NCBI GenBank assembly: GCA_037962975.1
Contig: CM075671.1
Location: forward strand, 42,928,501-42,992,500
Reading direction: 5' to 3'
From: Clitoria ternatea
Lineage: Eukaryota; Streptophyta; Magnoliopsida; Fabales; Fabaceae
Length of the DNA: 64,000 bases
Position 1 is the stretch's first letter. Every line of letters begins with the position of its first letter. A program made the position numbers and the translations under genes. Positions 23,301-35,449 of the stretch are shown here, piece by piece. A model generated the notes under the pieces. It saw nothing but the letters and a program-made list of their open reading frames with translations, was not told the origin of the DNA and ran no database searches.

Positions 23301-23706
23301 GATCAAATCATCAGTACATTCACACACTAATCTTAATGTATTTACATGTCCCCATGTAAATACTTGATTAGGGACGTTTTAGGAATAATCTCATATGACC
23401 TATTATTCCAGGATAAATAGCATTTGTCTAAAACTGAAAATACTAATTTTATTAATAAGTTAAAATTGATACATTAATAGCTCGTAGTGCATACACCAAC
23501 AGAATGCACTTTTTCTTGTCTACATTGACTATTTTCAAAAACTCGAGTACAACAAATGAAGAGAAAGGTTCTTGGTCCAGGCAGAAACTGGTCCAACCAA
23601 TGCCTTCAATTTTAGCAGTTACATCCTTTCCTTCAACTTGGTGTTGAGCAGCATTGAAGTATAGGGACTCAATCATATCCTTCATAGAGAGAGAAAGACC
23701 AACCAT
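20390..23706 (-). pseudogene. Env-position accessory ORF of copia-A, degenerate and split
   Basis: Located between RNase H and the 3' LTR. The start ATG at 23706 follows a pyrimidine-rich leader ending CTCTACA. The first piece (23502-23706) includes SFVVLEFLKIV. The frame resumes beyond the solo LTR at 22235 with RGKQIEISEDSL. Lower down come a Lys/Ala-rich part (21243-21650), a long Pro/Lys-rich stretch and a final segment ending near 20390. Several stops interrupt it. The first 150 residues loosely resemble the accessory ORFs at 51484-52598 and 32747-34075, but similarity is weak. Its function is unknown. The term env-like describes position only; I see no signal peptide or membrane anchor. 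Confidence 0.6.
22241..23501 (-). mobile_element. Solo copia-type LTR
   Basis: 1261 bases starting TGTTAGGAATCC and ending CACCAACA, flanked by a perfect TSD GAATG (22236-22240 and 23502-23506), with no internal region. On the minus strand it has TGTTGGTG at the start, a CTATATATAG box at about 22512-22521 and CCTAACA at the end. It interrupts the copia-A accessory ORF. It arose by recombination between the two LTRs of a former full element. Confidence 0.9.
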
Positions 23707-23850
23707 TGTAGAGGGAGAAACGAAGCTTGGGAAGAAGAAGGGTTTAAGGCAAAAAGCAGTTTCGAGAAAAAATAGAGAAAGAGAAAATTTACAGAGCAGT
23801 TATAGAGACGTGGAAGGTTACAAAAAATGAAAAGACAACTAAAAAAGGGT

Positions 23851-23858
23851 TATTTAAA
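23851..23858 (-). promoter_or_regulatory. TATA-like box upstream of copia-A accessory ORF
   Basis: Minus strand TTTAAATA in CCTTTAAATAACCC, 145 bases before the ATG at 23706. The intervening leader is strongly pyrimidine-rich. It may be the decayed counterpart of the boxes at 52704-52711 and 34333-34338. Confidence 0.4.
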
Positions 23859-24088
23859 GGCAATATGGCATTATGGAGGGAAAATAGTTTCTAGAAATAG
23901 TTACATTCTAAGAATCAATGAATGCCACGTGTTATGAAAAAGAATAAATTAATAAATAAAAGAAATTTAAAGAGGGAACATACTGTGTCTCTCAACATTT
24001 CAGTGAATAAGTGAAAATTATTCTAATAATAAGTGAAAATTATTCTAAGTTAGGAAGTATGCAGACAATAATCATACAGACATCTCAA

Positions 24089-27000
24089 TCAAGCTATATT
24101 ACGCATATTCAGATTATATTTGATAAAAGAAAACCTGACTTTTGCTAAGGGCTTAGTGAGAATATTAGCCCATTGATGGTTTGTATCCATATACTTTAGA
24201 TCCAGAGTGCCTTTTTGGACATAGTCATAAATGAAGTGATACTTGACTTCAATGTGTTTTGCCTTTGAGTGCTGAATAGGATTCTTTGACAAATTGATAG
24301 TACTTGTGTTGTCACAAAATACTGGAATCTCTTCTTCTTGAATTGAGTAGTCTTCTAGTTGATTCTTCATCCACAAAAGTTATGAACAACAACTCGCTAT
24401 AGATAGATACTCAGCTTTAGCTGTAGAGAGCTATTGAGTTCTGTTTCTTGCTACTCTAGGAAATCAAGCTGGTTCCTAGAAAGTGGCATCCTCCACTTGT
24501 ACTTTTTCTATCTGATCTATCACTTGCAAAGTCTGCATCGCAAAATCCACAAAGAGAAAAGGAGTACTCTTATAGAACAGCCTAAGGTTAGTGGTACCAA
24601 TAAGATATCTCAGAATCCTCTTCACTGCAGATAAATGGGATCCTTGGGGTTTGCTTGATATCTTGCATAAACACAAACACATACACTAAACATTATATTT
24701 GGTCTGCTGGATGTCAAATACAACAATGATCTAATCATTCCTCTATAAAGAGTCTGATCCACTGAAGTATTAGATTCATCTTTACTTATGATGCAATTTG
24801 GGCGCATTGGTGTACTCATGGGCTTGGCATCGGCCATTTTAAATTTTATGAGTAACTCTTTAGTGTATTTTTGTAGATGAATAAAAATTCCATCAGTAAT
24901 TTATTTGATCTGCAGACCAAGAAAGAATTTAAGTTCATCCATCATGCTTATCTCAAATTCAGCTTGCATAGTTTTTACAAATTCTTTGCACAATTCTCTT
25001 TAGTGGCACCAAAGACAATGTCATCCACATAAATTTTTACTATAAGAAAGTGTTTGCCTGAGCCTTTTCTAAATAGGGTTGTGTCAAATTTCCTCTAGTA
25101 CTTAGCTCTTGGTGCTTGTTACAAACCATACAGTACTTTACTTAGCTTAAAGACATGATTTTCAAAAGATTTGTCTTCAAACCCAGGAGGTTGCTTTACA
25201 AAAACTTCTTCTTCAATAAAACCATTTAGAAAAGCACTCTTAACATATATTTAATATAATTTAATTCCTTTATAAGCAACAAAAGCAAGTAGAATCCTTA
25301 CAGCCTCAAGTCTAGCTGCAGGAGCAAAGGTTTTAGTGAAGTTTATACCTTCCTGTTGATTATAACTTTGTGCTATGAGCCTTGCTTTATTCCTTACAAC
25401 TTTTCCTTCTTTATCTAGTTTGTTTCTAAAGGCCAATCTCATTCGAATGATACTCTTATTCTTTGGTCTTGGAACCAAAGTCCAGACTTTGTTTCTTTCA
25501 AACTGGTTAAGTTCTTCTTGCATGGCTATGATCCAGTCTGGATCCTCTAATGCTTCTTCAATGGTTTTGGGTTCAAATTCTGAAACAAGTGCCATTGATG
25601 ACTAATTATGAAGTCTTGATCTGGTCTGGACTCCTTCAGCTTGATCTCCAATGATGAGATTTAAAGGATGGTAGGTCTTGAACTTCCATTCTCTTTATTT
25701 TTCTGGTTTAGACACTATCTATTGATCTATTTCTAGTTGTTGATGATTAGTAGAGTCTGATGGTCTAGACTCTTCTTTAGGTTGTATAATTCCTGCATCA
25801 TCATATTCTAGATTTGCTAATTTCTTGCCAGTCTTTGTTAAGTCATCAAATATTACATGCATTGATTCCTTAATGGTTTAGGTCCTTGTGTAAAAGACTC
25901 GATAAGATTTTGATGTATTTGAAAAGCCCATGAAAATACCTTTATCATACTTTGAGTCAAACTTTCCAAGTTGATCTCTTGTGTTTAAGATATAGCATGT
26001 GCATCCAAGTGGATGAAAATATGATATGTTGGGTTTTCTTCCTTTCCATAATTCATAAGAAGTCGGGTTTAGTATAGGTCTGATAAAGACTCTATTTTAA
26101 ATATAACAAGAAGTGCTTACAGCTTCAGCCTAAAAATATTTTGGTAAGTCATTTTTGCAAAGCATGGTTCTAGCTATCTCTAGCAAACTTCTGTTTTTCC
26201 TTTCCATAACATTATTCTGTTAAGGTGTTCTTGGAAAAGAAAATATGTGAGAGATGCCAGATTTGTTACAAAATTTTTCAAAAATTTCATTTTCAAATTC
26301 TCTACCATGGTCACTTCTTATTGTACCAATACAGACTCCTTTTTTAGACTAGATTTTCTTACAAAAAATCTTGAATACCCGTGCAGACTCATCTTTGTAG
26401 GAAGGAAATAAACCTATGTCATTCTAGTGAAATAATCAATAATGACAAAACCGTATCTTTTTCCAGCTAGACTTTGGATTTGAGATGGTCCGAACAAGTC
26501 CAAATGTAAAAGTTCAAGTGGTCTGGTAGTGGAAACAACATCCTTGTTTTTAAAAGAAGTTTTGTGTTGTTTTCCCTTTTGACATGCTTCACAGGGTTGG
26601 GTTCCATTGAATTAAATTCTAGGAAGTCCTTTAACTAACCCTTTTCTATTGATTTTTAAAATATGTTTCATGCTAACATGTCCAAGTTTCTTGTGTCAGA
26701 TCCATTTCTCTTTAGACAAAGAGAAGAGACAAGTTACACTTTGATTGTCCAATTCACCCAAATCAACCTTGTAGGGGTTGTTGTATCTGTTGGCTGGGAA
26801 AAGAGTAATTCCATCATGGTTGATGATTGTACACTTTTCTTTATCAAAAGAAACTTTGTAACCATTGTCACAAAATTGACTTATGCTCAATAGGTTATGC
26901 TTCATACCTTCAACAAAATAAACATTTTCAATCACTAGAGAAGGAATGTTACCAACTTTACCAATCCCAGTTATTTGACTAGACTGGTTTCCTTTAAACG

Positions 27001-28841
27001 TAACTTTTCCTCCTTCAAACTGTTCTAGGTTTAGGAACATAAACCTTTTTCCTGTCATTTGATGTAAGCACTCACTGTTTAGATACCAGTAGTGTTGCTT
27101 TGCTTTTGTCCTTAAGTATATCTGAAATAGGAATAATCATTGTCTTCGGTACCCAAAACTTTTTGGGTCCTGTTGGGTTAGTACTCTTTGTATTTTTCCT
27201 TTTTCTTTTAAGCAGTCTTGAATCACATGACCATGCTTCTTGCAATAGTGACATTTAGCATGTTTATGTTTAGATTGAAAAGATGAAGAGGAAGAACCCT
27301 TTTCTTTGAAATCAATTTCTTCAACATATCTCCGCCCGGGTCTTTTGGAACTTCTTTTAGATCTATCTATAGTTTATATAAGTTGTCAGTTCCATTTACA
27401 AATTGGGCCAGGTCTGTAGTAAATGTGCTTACTTCTTGTTGGAAAGACTTGATTTCTTTATCTTGTGAGATACAATGAGTGTCTAAATTGTTTAGTTTAG
27501 TTTTTAAAAAATCATTTTCCTTCTTAAGCTTATGTATCTCTTCAAGATACATCTTTTCTTTCTTATCAAGCTCCTTCAGAAGTTCTTGATCTGAATCCTT
27601 TTTCTTTAGTTCAGATATTGTATCTTTATATGAAGAAATAGTTTTATATTGTTTCTTTTTTAACAATTTATAGTTTTTTAAAAGAATTAAAAAATCTTTA
27701 AAAAGGGATTCATAAATGTTCTTTAAGTTTAGACTAATTTACCTCCTCTGCTTCAAACTCATTTGAACTTGCTTCAGATTTTGAATCTGTTTTGGCCATA
27801 AGGCAGATTTGAGCAAACTCAGTTTCTTCTTCAGACTCACTTGTGCTGGTTGAGTCTTTGTCATCCCAAGTGATGAGTCTTTTTTGCTTTTTAAAAAATT
27901 TCTTTTTCTCTCTTCTATCCTTTTAATCTTTGTTCAAAAGAGGACATTTTTCCTTTATGTGTCCTAGTTTTCTATAATTAAAGCATTCTAGCTCCATATT
28001 TCTTCTTTTTCAGAAGTCTGTGGAATCTTTTAGTGACAAGTTCTAGCTCTTCCTCAGTGTCTTCATCTCCTTTATTAGATGCAACATCTGAGCTAGTTGA
28101 CTCCTTAACTCTAAGCTCCTTGCATCTCCTAGAAGTCTCTTCAGACTTCAAGGCAATATTCTTGGAAGATGAAGGCTTTGACACTTCCTTCTGATTGAGC
28201 TTCATATCATAAACTCTTAGAACTCCAAGAAGTTCATCCAGAGTAAGAGCACTGAGGTTTTTGGCTTCCTCTAGAGCTGTACATTTAGCATCAAACTTAT
28301 CTAGTAAACATCCCAGAAGCTTCACGTTGATGTCTTCAATGGAAGGCGTAGAACCCAGGGCTTTGAGCTCATTGAGTAGAGTCTGAAATCTTCCAAACAT
28401 TTGGCCAACAGACTCATAATCCTCCATTCTAAAGTTATCATACTTCTTGGTTACAAGGATTTTCTAAGAATGCTTGACATTTGAGGTTCCTTCATAGTTG
28501 CGTTGAAGAGCATCCCATATCTCTTTTGTTGTTTTGTAGTTGTAAACCTTATTATATTCAGACTTACTTAAAGCACAGATCAGGAGAAATCTAGCTCTAG
28601 CGTTTAACTCCATCTTTCTGAAGTCAGCAGTGAATCATTTTTCTTCAGGTACAAGCTTCCCTTCACTGTCTGTAAGAGGTGGTTTATCTCTTCTTGTGAT
28701 TATTCCCTATAAAGCATACTGTGTAGACTTGATGAATATTTCCATCCTGTCTTTCCAGTAAGAGTAGTCTTCACCAAGGAAAGCAGGTGGTCTGTTTATA
28801 GATGAACCTTTTGTAGTGAGATGATCATGAGAAGAGGCCAT
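24089..28841 (-). pseudogene. Degenerate Sirevirus-type gag-pol of copia-A
   Basis: The start ATG at 28841 gives MASSHDHLTTKGSS with RPPAFLGEDYSYWKDRM, the same opening as the SIRE1 polyprotein. Gag continues through 27978-28427 to a damaged zinc knuckle near 27960 (a second Cys replaced by Tyr). A coiled-coil-like Lys/Glu/Leu stretch lies at 27367-27666. PR with HQMTGKRF and [11 protein letters not shown] is at 26696-27100. Integrase remnants span about 25900-26690. RT remnants at 24622-25595 include [12 protein letters not shown] and the ARLEAVRILLAF stretch. RNase H follows at 24089-24450 with CDNTSTINLSKNP. Many stops and frameshifts make it non-functional. Domain order PR-INT-RT-RNH confirms copia. 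Confidence 0.85.
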
Positions 28842-28889
28842 GGATCTTCAACCTTTTTACTCATGGGAGTAATCAACCCAAAAAGACAA

Positions 28890-28901
28890 GCTCTGATACC
28901 A
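28890..28901 (-). other. Primer binding site of copia-A
   Basis: Minus strand TGGTATCAGAGC, the initiator tRNA-Met type site typical of copia elements, two bases from the LTR. Confidence 0.85.
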
Positions 28902-28903
28902 AT

Positions 28904-29587
28904 TGATGGTATAGAGTTTGACTTAAAAGAGGGTTGAATAAGTCTTAAACTTTTTTCAAAAACTTTTACGGATAACTCAACAGGTTAAAGACAGTTAAAT
29001 TAATTTACAAAATAGAGAAGGATAGAGAATCACATAGCAGAATTATCCTGGTTCACTTCCAATGTAGAAGCTATGTCCATTCCCTTCAGATCGAAGGGTT
29101 TTCACTATTGTAAACAGCACCTTTACAATATTTGCACAAGCCTAGTGCAACAAGTATTTTTGACTCCAGCCATTCCTGGCTTATAACCCAAGTATTCTTT
29201 CAAAGAGCCACTCTTGGCTACAGACCCAAGTATTCTTTCAAAAGTCTCTTCATGTCATAAGTGTTTCCCACACTAACAGACTTTAACAACACATCAGATC
29301 TTACAGAAAGTTGTGATAGAGAGTTTTGATGTTACAACAAATAACTACAGAAATATGAAATGATAACATAGGTACATTGAGCTACAGATTACTATAAGTC
29401 AAGGTTTGCTATAAGCAAAACTACAAAGAAGACTTACGTAATGAAATACAAGAATTGAGAAATTTTTAGGAACATTCCTTCAGACTTTTGGTTTCTGAGA
29501 GAGATTCAAAGAGAGTTGAATGATGCGGGTAAAAAGTCTCTATTGAAATTCAAAGCTTCTTGTATTTATAGTCCTTCATGAGATAGT
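28904..29587 (-). repeat. 5' LTR of copia-A, inner part
   Basis: Matches 18225 onward, starting TGATGGTATAGAG, and is broken by the Athila insertion at 29588. The last five bases, ATAGT, are that insertion's TSD. Confidence 0.9.
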
Positions 29588-31194
29588 TGATGCTAAATCT
29601 CCGAGTCATTAATTTGGTTGGAAAATCTTGAATTAATATTGACTTATTGTATGACTCTAAGAGGATTTATTCTTTTGGCAAGCGCACCAATCGTTAAATT
29701 TGTAATATATTTGATCATTCCCACAGGGATTGTGGTAATTACCGCAATCTTAGACTGATACAAGCTGAACCAACGTAATACAGATAGATTTCATTCTGTT
29801 TTTGTTGTTTTATATTTCTAATGTTTTTGTATTTTCAGAGACAGTACAAAAGATGAAATGTGAGTAATGAAAGATAGGTTAGGATTGCTTCAGCTTACAA
29901 TTTCATCAAGAAACATGCATTTAAGGTTCAATCAAGCTTCAGACTCAAGAGGACAATCCACAGATGGTTAATCCTTAATTCCTTAGGTGAATAACACTAA
30001 TTCCTAAGCATTAAACCCTAATCCCTTTGGTGCTCAATTAACAGAGAAATCTAATGCGAAATTAGGGGTTGAACCCTAACTATTCACCTAATTACTAGGC
30101 CTAAATTAGTTAGGAAGCTAGAAGTTACCTAAGCCTCAACCATGATTCCTCACTGGTGAGTTTCTTCATCAGATCTGAATTTGTCAATCCAGCAAAGTAG
30201 ATCCACTCCTCAGCTTGTTCTCCTCTTGATTTAGAAGTTGACTTCCTTAATACACTTTCAAGAATTCATTGCATACCTTCACAATCCCAACCCCAGGGGT
30301 TTAGAAATCCATGAACATGGATTCTATCGAATGAATGTGGAGAGACATGAGAGAATTTAGAGAGAGAAAAGAACTAGAAAGAGATTGTAAATGAGCAAAT
30401 GAATCGTATTCTGTGTCTACTGTCTCTGTGTGTTTTTTACAGAGTATGAACAAATATATATATATATATATATAGGAATCTAACTAACTAACTTAATTAA
30501 TTAATTAAAAGAAAGCTTAATTAATAATTAAACTAACTAAACTAATTACATAATTACAAATAAATAAATAAATATAACTCAATACTTAAATTACTAATGT
30601 ACAAAAGCAAAACATCAGGCAATAGGAACACCAATGGTGCGGAGCTTCTTTTGGAGGGAAAGCATCAGTTTAAATAACTACCTTCACGCTTGAGCGTGAA
30701 GGGTTCATGCTTGAGCGACATCGAATTATTCACTGCAGTGTTGATTTCACGCTTGAGCGTGAGTGGAGAAGCTTGGGCGTGGGTGATGTTTTGGAATCAC
30801 GCTTGAGCGTGAGCTTGCTCGCTTGAGCGAGATCGTGCTTTTCTTTCTTTCTCTTCATGTACTTTGCATGAATCTCTCGCTTGAGCTTGCATCCTTCAAG
30901 CTTGAGCGTGAACTGCTCTTTACTACACCTGCACATGCAAACAAATAATTTACTAGCATTTGTACACTGGCTGTCCAGCGTTTATACGCTTGATTAGTGA
31001 ATTTATAAATAACCAAAATTCCTTATCTGATTATTATTTTTAATCATTTTCTTTCATAAATTAAACACTTTTGAAATAAATAAATAAAATAAGAATTATT
31101 GACAATTTATTAAATAATAATGCCAAACTAAACAATATTTAATGAATTGAGTTAAATTAAAGGTGAAATAATTAAGTCTTTTCAAGACTTATCA
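29588..31194 (-). repeat. 3' LTR of A2
   Basis: TGATGCTAAATC to CAAGACTTATCA. It contains an (AT)n box (30455-30472) that would act as the TATA region on the minus strand, and CGCTTGAGCG-type palindromes at 30687-30910. Confidence 0.95.
30687..30910. repeat. CGCTTGAGCG palindrome array, 3' LTR of A2
   Basis: About eight copies of a TCACGCTTGAGCGTGA-like near-palindrome and variants. One unit more than in the 5' LTR copy at 42075-42278. Confidence 0.85.
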
Positions 31195-31206
31195 CATCCC
31201 CAAACT
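31195..31206 (-). other. Polypurine tract of A2
   Basis: Minus strand AGTTTGGGGATG lies directly against the 3' LTR. Confidence 0.6.
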
Positions 31207-32746
31207 TAAAACTTGCTTGTCCTCAAGCAAATACTGAGAGTAATTAAATCAACAGCACTTACTCAAAACAATCAACCTTTTCTTAACTTAGTTCATACCA
31301 TAATTATTGAATACCCTTCATGCTTTCTTTTTGTAAATTCTGAAAGTATAACTACTCACACTTCCTTTGGGAAACAAGCTGGTGATACTTTCCTCACTGG
31401 ATTGGTATTTCACTCTTCTCTCAGTGTATAAGGTTCAATTTCATGCACTCATCACCTGCATAATTGTTAGATCAACATAGGCTTACAACAGTTCTAAACA
31501 TCATGAAATATGCTAGCACAATTGGATCAGTAAGGACTTTTTAAGCTTGTAATGGGGTTAGACTACAGGCTCTATTTTTGTTTTTCTAGTCAATGTTGGG
31601 TTAAAAGATGTACCACTAATGTCTTGCCTCAATCTTAACTTAAATGCCTTAACTAACTAGCTATTTTATTTTCATTATTTTTCATATGAATGGTAACTCA
31701 ATAATTTGTGATGCTTTGTATCTTCTTATCTTTCAGTCCTTTGGACTCTTTCTTTTCTTCTATTTTTTTTCAATACCATTTTTTTCTTGTGGTGCTTTGC
31801 ACCTTCTTTCTTTTGCTATTTTTTTATTTTTCTTTTGGCTTTGTTGTTCTTCCTTTCATTTCTCAAAATCCTCATCTATAACTAAGGTCAGAGTGTGTCC
31901 TTTAATTGCTATTAGGCACATTCTTCATCCCAAACTTAGAACTTGCTAGTCCCTAGCAATAAGATAAGACTCAACAATTAATCAGTGGAACATCCAGGGA
32001 TAATTCACTTGGTTTTTCTCAGATAAATATGTTTGTAAAGTTAGGTACATAATTAGAATGAAAGGGTCTCAGGCTTAAAATATAATTATTGGGTCAAAGG
32101 ATAATTAATAATATTAGGATGGCTAATTTTGGCCTTGGCTAAATTAACAACGAAGGCCTTCATCATTTCCAATTGGCAAACATATAATCATTTAGCAAGT
32201 ACTGAAGCAAATTTTGTCTCATTAAACAAGAATGCAGGCACACTCAGAAAAGAATTAATAAAGGCTCAAAAGCTAAAAATAACAGGTAATCAGCCAATCA
32301 TGTCCCCAAACTTAATGCAAGATTATAATTCAGATTGCTAACTAGCATGCTGAATATACAAATAAGTTAGGATTGAAATAGTTATGGATAGGGATCATGA
32401 ATTAAGCAATGCGAATCAATTAATTTATCCAATTAAAGCCTGAGAATCAACAAACTTTAAATTATTAAGATGGATTCTAAATTAAACACAGTTAACATAA
32501 TCTATCAATTAATGAGATGAAAGGATAGAATACTTCCCTTTTTACCTGAATGGCAGTGCATGGTGAGAAATTGTTTGGAATAGAGTGCATGGATTTAAGT
32601 ATACAATTAAGAAAAGAAATAACAACAAACAATTTAACATAGAATTAAAGTTCCATTACAACTGAAAAAGGAAATACATTGTTCAAGAAAATATTTAAAC
32701 AAAGTCATCACAAAGAAGCAACATAACATAAACACAAAGTAAAAGA
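31207..32746 (-). other. 3' untranslated region of A2
   Basis: A/T-rich with T-rich tracts (31740-31870). The phrase CTTAGAACTTGCTAGTCC near 31934 resembles CTTAAAACTTGCTTGTCC at 31204, suggesting a second polypurine-like tract. No coding region supported. Confidence 0.6.
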
Positions 32747-34075
32747 TCAGTCATCCTCTTCTTCACTTTCTTCATTCATAGACTCATCATCATCTTGCTC
32801 TGGATAAGGTGGAAATTCAGCTGCTAAAGGTGTGTTATCAGGGGGAATGGTGAATCCAATGGAAGCCAACCATGAATCTCTGTCAGGTGGAACTCTCATT
32901 TCTTCAACGTGATCCATATTTAATTTGGTGGCAATCTTTCTCAGCATGAGATCATGGTTCAAGACCAGATCATAGGTTCCTAGCTGCATCTTTTTCATAA
33001 CCTGCAGTTCCTGTATTATCATGGAAATATCAGAAGAAGGACCTGCTCCTGTTGAAGGTGGTGCAAAAGATGTTGGTTGAGGTTGCCTTGGACGCTTGGA
33101 CTCTTGAGGCATAAAATTGTCAATGTGGTTTATCACCCATTGCTTATCCATAATCCTCTCAGGCTTTACCTTTGTCAATTCAGCATAATTCACCATAGCC
33201 TGATTCTTTTGGGCCAACAGGGTGATAACAGAGCAATATGGCAGTTGAAGATTCTTTTCAAGGTTCTTCATATCTCTTCCAATATCAATTCACCCAAATT
33301 TACATACAAACCTCTCATTAGGCAATAAATCAATACCAACCTCTTAATGGTAATCTCAGTAGCATGCAACATAGGTTGCAAAGATGATAGGACATAGTGT
33401 CACTATAGAAGGGGAAGGTGATTCAAACAATTCTTCCTGACACTCTTTGGTACACCATTGACCCGTGTCAAATATGCAGCTCCCTGTTCACAGCATTCCT
33501 TTAATATTTGTTTCCTAAGATTTTCATTTTCAGCCCTATGAAAAATATCCACCTTCCATGTGTAGTGGCATCCTTCTTCCTCTAATATAGGTATTTGTAA
33601 AAGCTTATTCAAAATGTTACCAGTTAGAGGAATAATGACACCTCTCAAGAAAGAAGAAAAAGGAAATTCATCCTCCATAGAATGAGTCCTCAGATTGGCA
33701 TAAAATTCTCTAGTGAGTTCCTGGTAACCATTGCCTAAGTTCTCATTAAAGAACTACCATAGCAGCTTGCACATTAAGGTCAGCACATTTTTCTCCATCA
33801 AGAACCATAGCTCTGTCCCTGATTACTCCTCTGGTTTTAAACTTTTTATCATACTCTTGGGCAGCTTTGAAATCTCTAAACCTATGCCCATCAAAACTTT
33901 CAACTGCCTGGGATTTATTTCTCTCACTCAGACTTTTACTTATTTTGGGTGGTGGAGAATCAGAGATACTGACAGTAACCACCCCCTTTCCTTTATCTTT
34001 TGGGGTTTTCTTCACATTTTCCACTTCCATAATTTCTTCAGGTTTTTTCAAAACTCTTTGTGATCTTCTTCTCAT
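32747..34075 (-). pseudogene. Env-position accessory ORF of A2, broken
   Basis: The likely start is the ATG at 34075, giving a basic N terminus (MRRRSQRVLKKPEE), then FRDFKAAQEYDKKFKTRGVI. A shift near 33750 leads to YQELTREFYANLR at about 33690-33735, then the 33403-33678 piece. A further shift leads to 32747-33271, which has a Pro-rich linker (RPRQPQPTSFAPPS), a helical stretch (IIQELQVMKKM) and a very acidic end. The layout matches the SIRE1 ORF at 51484-52598: basic start, YxELxRxFYxNLR motif, Pro-rich linker, helical tail. I believe this is the family often labelled putative plant transposon protein. Its role is unknown. No membrane segment is apparent in this reading, so calling it an envelope is not supported. 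Confidence 0.7.
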
Positions 34076-34332
34076 TGTGAGTGGTAAAAATGGTGGTAAA
34101 AAAAACCTAAATGAAAATAAGTATGAAAACAAAACAATCACAGCAAACCGAAAAATGTAAGATGAATAGATAGAAAGAATGGAAGAAATTTGAACTTGAA
34201 ACAGTGAAATATTAACTGTGTAACTAAGAATTGAAAAGATGGTACCTTTCTAAGGAATTACAAGTTGTGCCTTTTCCTCTTCGAAAACCTAAGTTTCAGC
34301 GTAGGAATTTAGGGTTTGTACACTGAGGGGGG

Positions 34333-34338
34333 TTTATA
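34333..34338 (-). promoter_or_regulatory. Candidate internal TATA box of A2
   Basis: Minus strand TATAAA in ATTATAAACCCCCC, 98 bases downstream of the nearest array palindrome and 258 bases before the ATG at 34075. The leader that follows holds AAACCCTAAA and is T/C-rich, much like a plant 5' UTR. Confidence 0.45.
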
Positions 34339-34435
34339 ATGTTGAACCCATTACCTGAGGTAAGCGTAACTACGCTGCAATCTTGGCGTACCAACGCCCA
34401 AATTAAATTACATAGGAAGCATCAGGTATGATATT

Positions 34436-35219
34436 CGCTCAAGCGTGCTAAACCACGCTCAAGCGTCAAACAAACAGTATCAAAGGTCTTCAATATTGAC
34501 ATTTACGCTCAAGCCCACAGTGGCACTCTTAAGCGAGAAAATGAACAGTACAACCTCAGCCCCGATCAAGCTCAAGCGTGAGCTTGGGGCGCTTAAGCGT
34601 GGCACTTATATACAAGGCACGCTCAAGCGTGAAACTCTAAGCTGCAAGCGCGTGCCTTTTTCTCAGGTACCAGACACGATCACGCTTAGAGCGTGTAGAA
34701 TGACGCTCAGGCGCAAAATACAAACAGAAGTTATGCATCGCGATCACGCTTAAAGCGTGTAGAATGACGCTTAAGCATGAGATGCAGTAGAGGATGATTC
34801 GCTCAAGTGACGCAAGACACGCTCAAGCGCAAAGGAGGAAATTATCAATCACGCTCAAGCTCAATAAGCTTTCGCTTATGGGTGGAGCAACAACAGGAGC
34901 TTCTCGCTTAAGCTTAAAAGGTTTCGCTTGAGCGAGCAGACAAGACTTTAGTAATTTGCGTTCAAAATTAAATTCGCTTAAGCGAAAGATGCTTCGCCTG
35001 AGCGAAATAGAGAAAATGGGTATACTCGCTTAAGCTCACATTGTATTCGCTTAAGCGAATGGAAAGTTCAAACCTGGAACAGTTCTCGCTTAAGCGTGAA
35101 TAAATCACGGTCGAGCGACTAGTTCAGCAAAACAGGTCTCGCTCAGGCGTAAATAGATTTCATCCAAGCGACTGGACAAACAGGAGGTCACGCTGAAGCG
35201 TAATAGATTCGCTCAAGCA
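34436..35219. repeat. CGCTCAAGCG / CGCTTAAGCG palindrome array between pol and accessory ORF of A2
   Basis: Roughly 35 copies of a 10-12 base self-complementary motif (CGCTCAAGCG, CGCTTAAGCG, TCGCTTGAGCGA and decayed forms), spaced 15-40 bases apart with unrelated sequence between. It lies exactly in the pol to accessory-ORF gap and shares the motif family with the LTR array. Confidence 0.9.
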
Positions 35220-35449
35220 AACCAAGGTCCATGATTCTAATTCTAACTAATGAAATTGCAAGTATGTACACTGGAAATTAAGTGTATGAATACTCAGACC
35301 TTATTCAAAAATTCACAATTTTATTCACACTTTATTCACAAACATTTTAGTTTTCTTTTATTATTTCCAACACAAAAATTCAACAATCAGAATGTAGGGT
35401 TGCCTCCCTAAAGCGCTTCTTTAAGGTCACTAGCTTGACCTTCTGACAT

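Noticed and set aside
31686..31949. Hydrophobic plus-strand frame that might be a membrane protein
   Set aside because: Lies in the T-rich untranslated region of A2. Phe/Leu richness follows from poly-T tracts.
32747..34141. Calling the accessory ORFs true envelope genes
   Set aside because: No signal peptide, glycosylation-rich ectodomain or membrane anchor is evident. An upstream in-frame hydrophobic run at 34076-34141 precedes the better start and looks like translated leader.
34301..34330. AAACCCTAAA as telomere-derived sequence
   Set aside because: A single copy only. Such a motif is common in plant 5' leaders.
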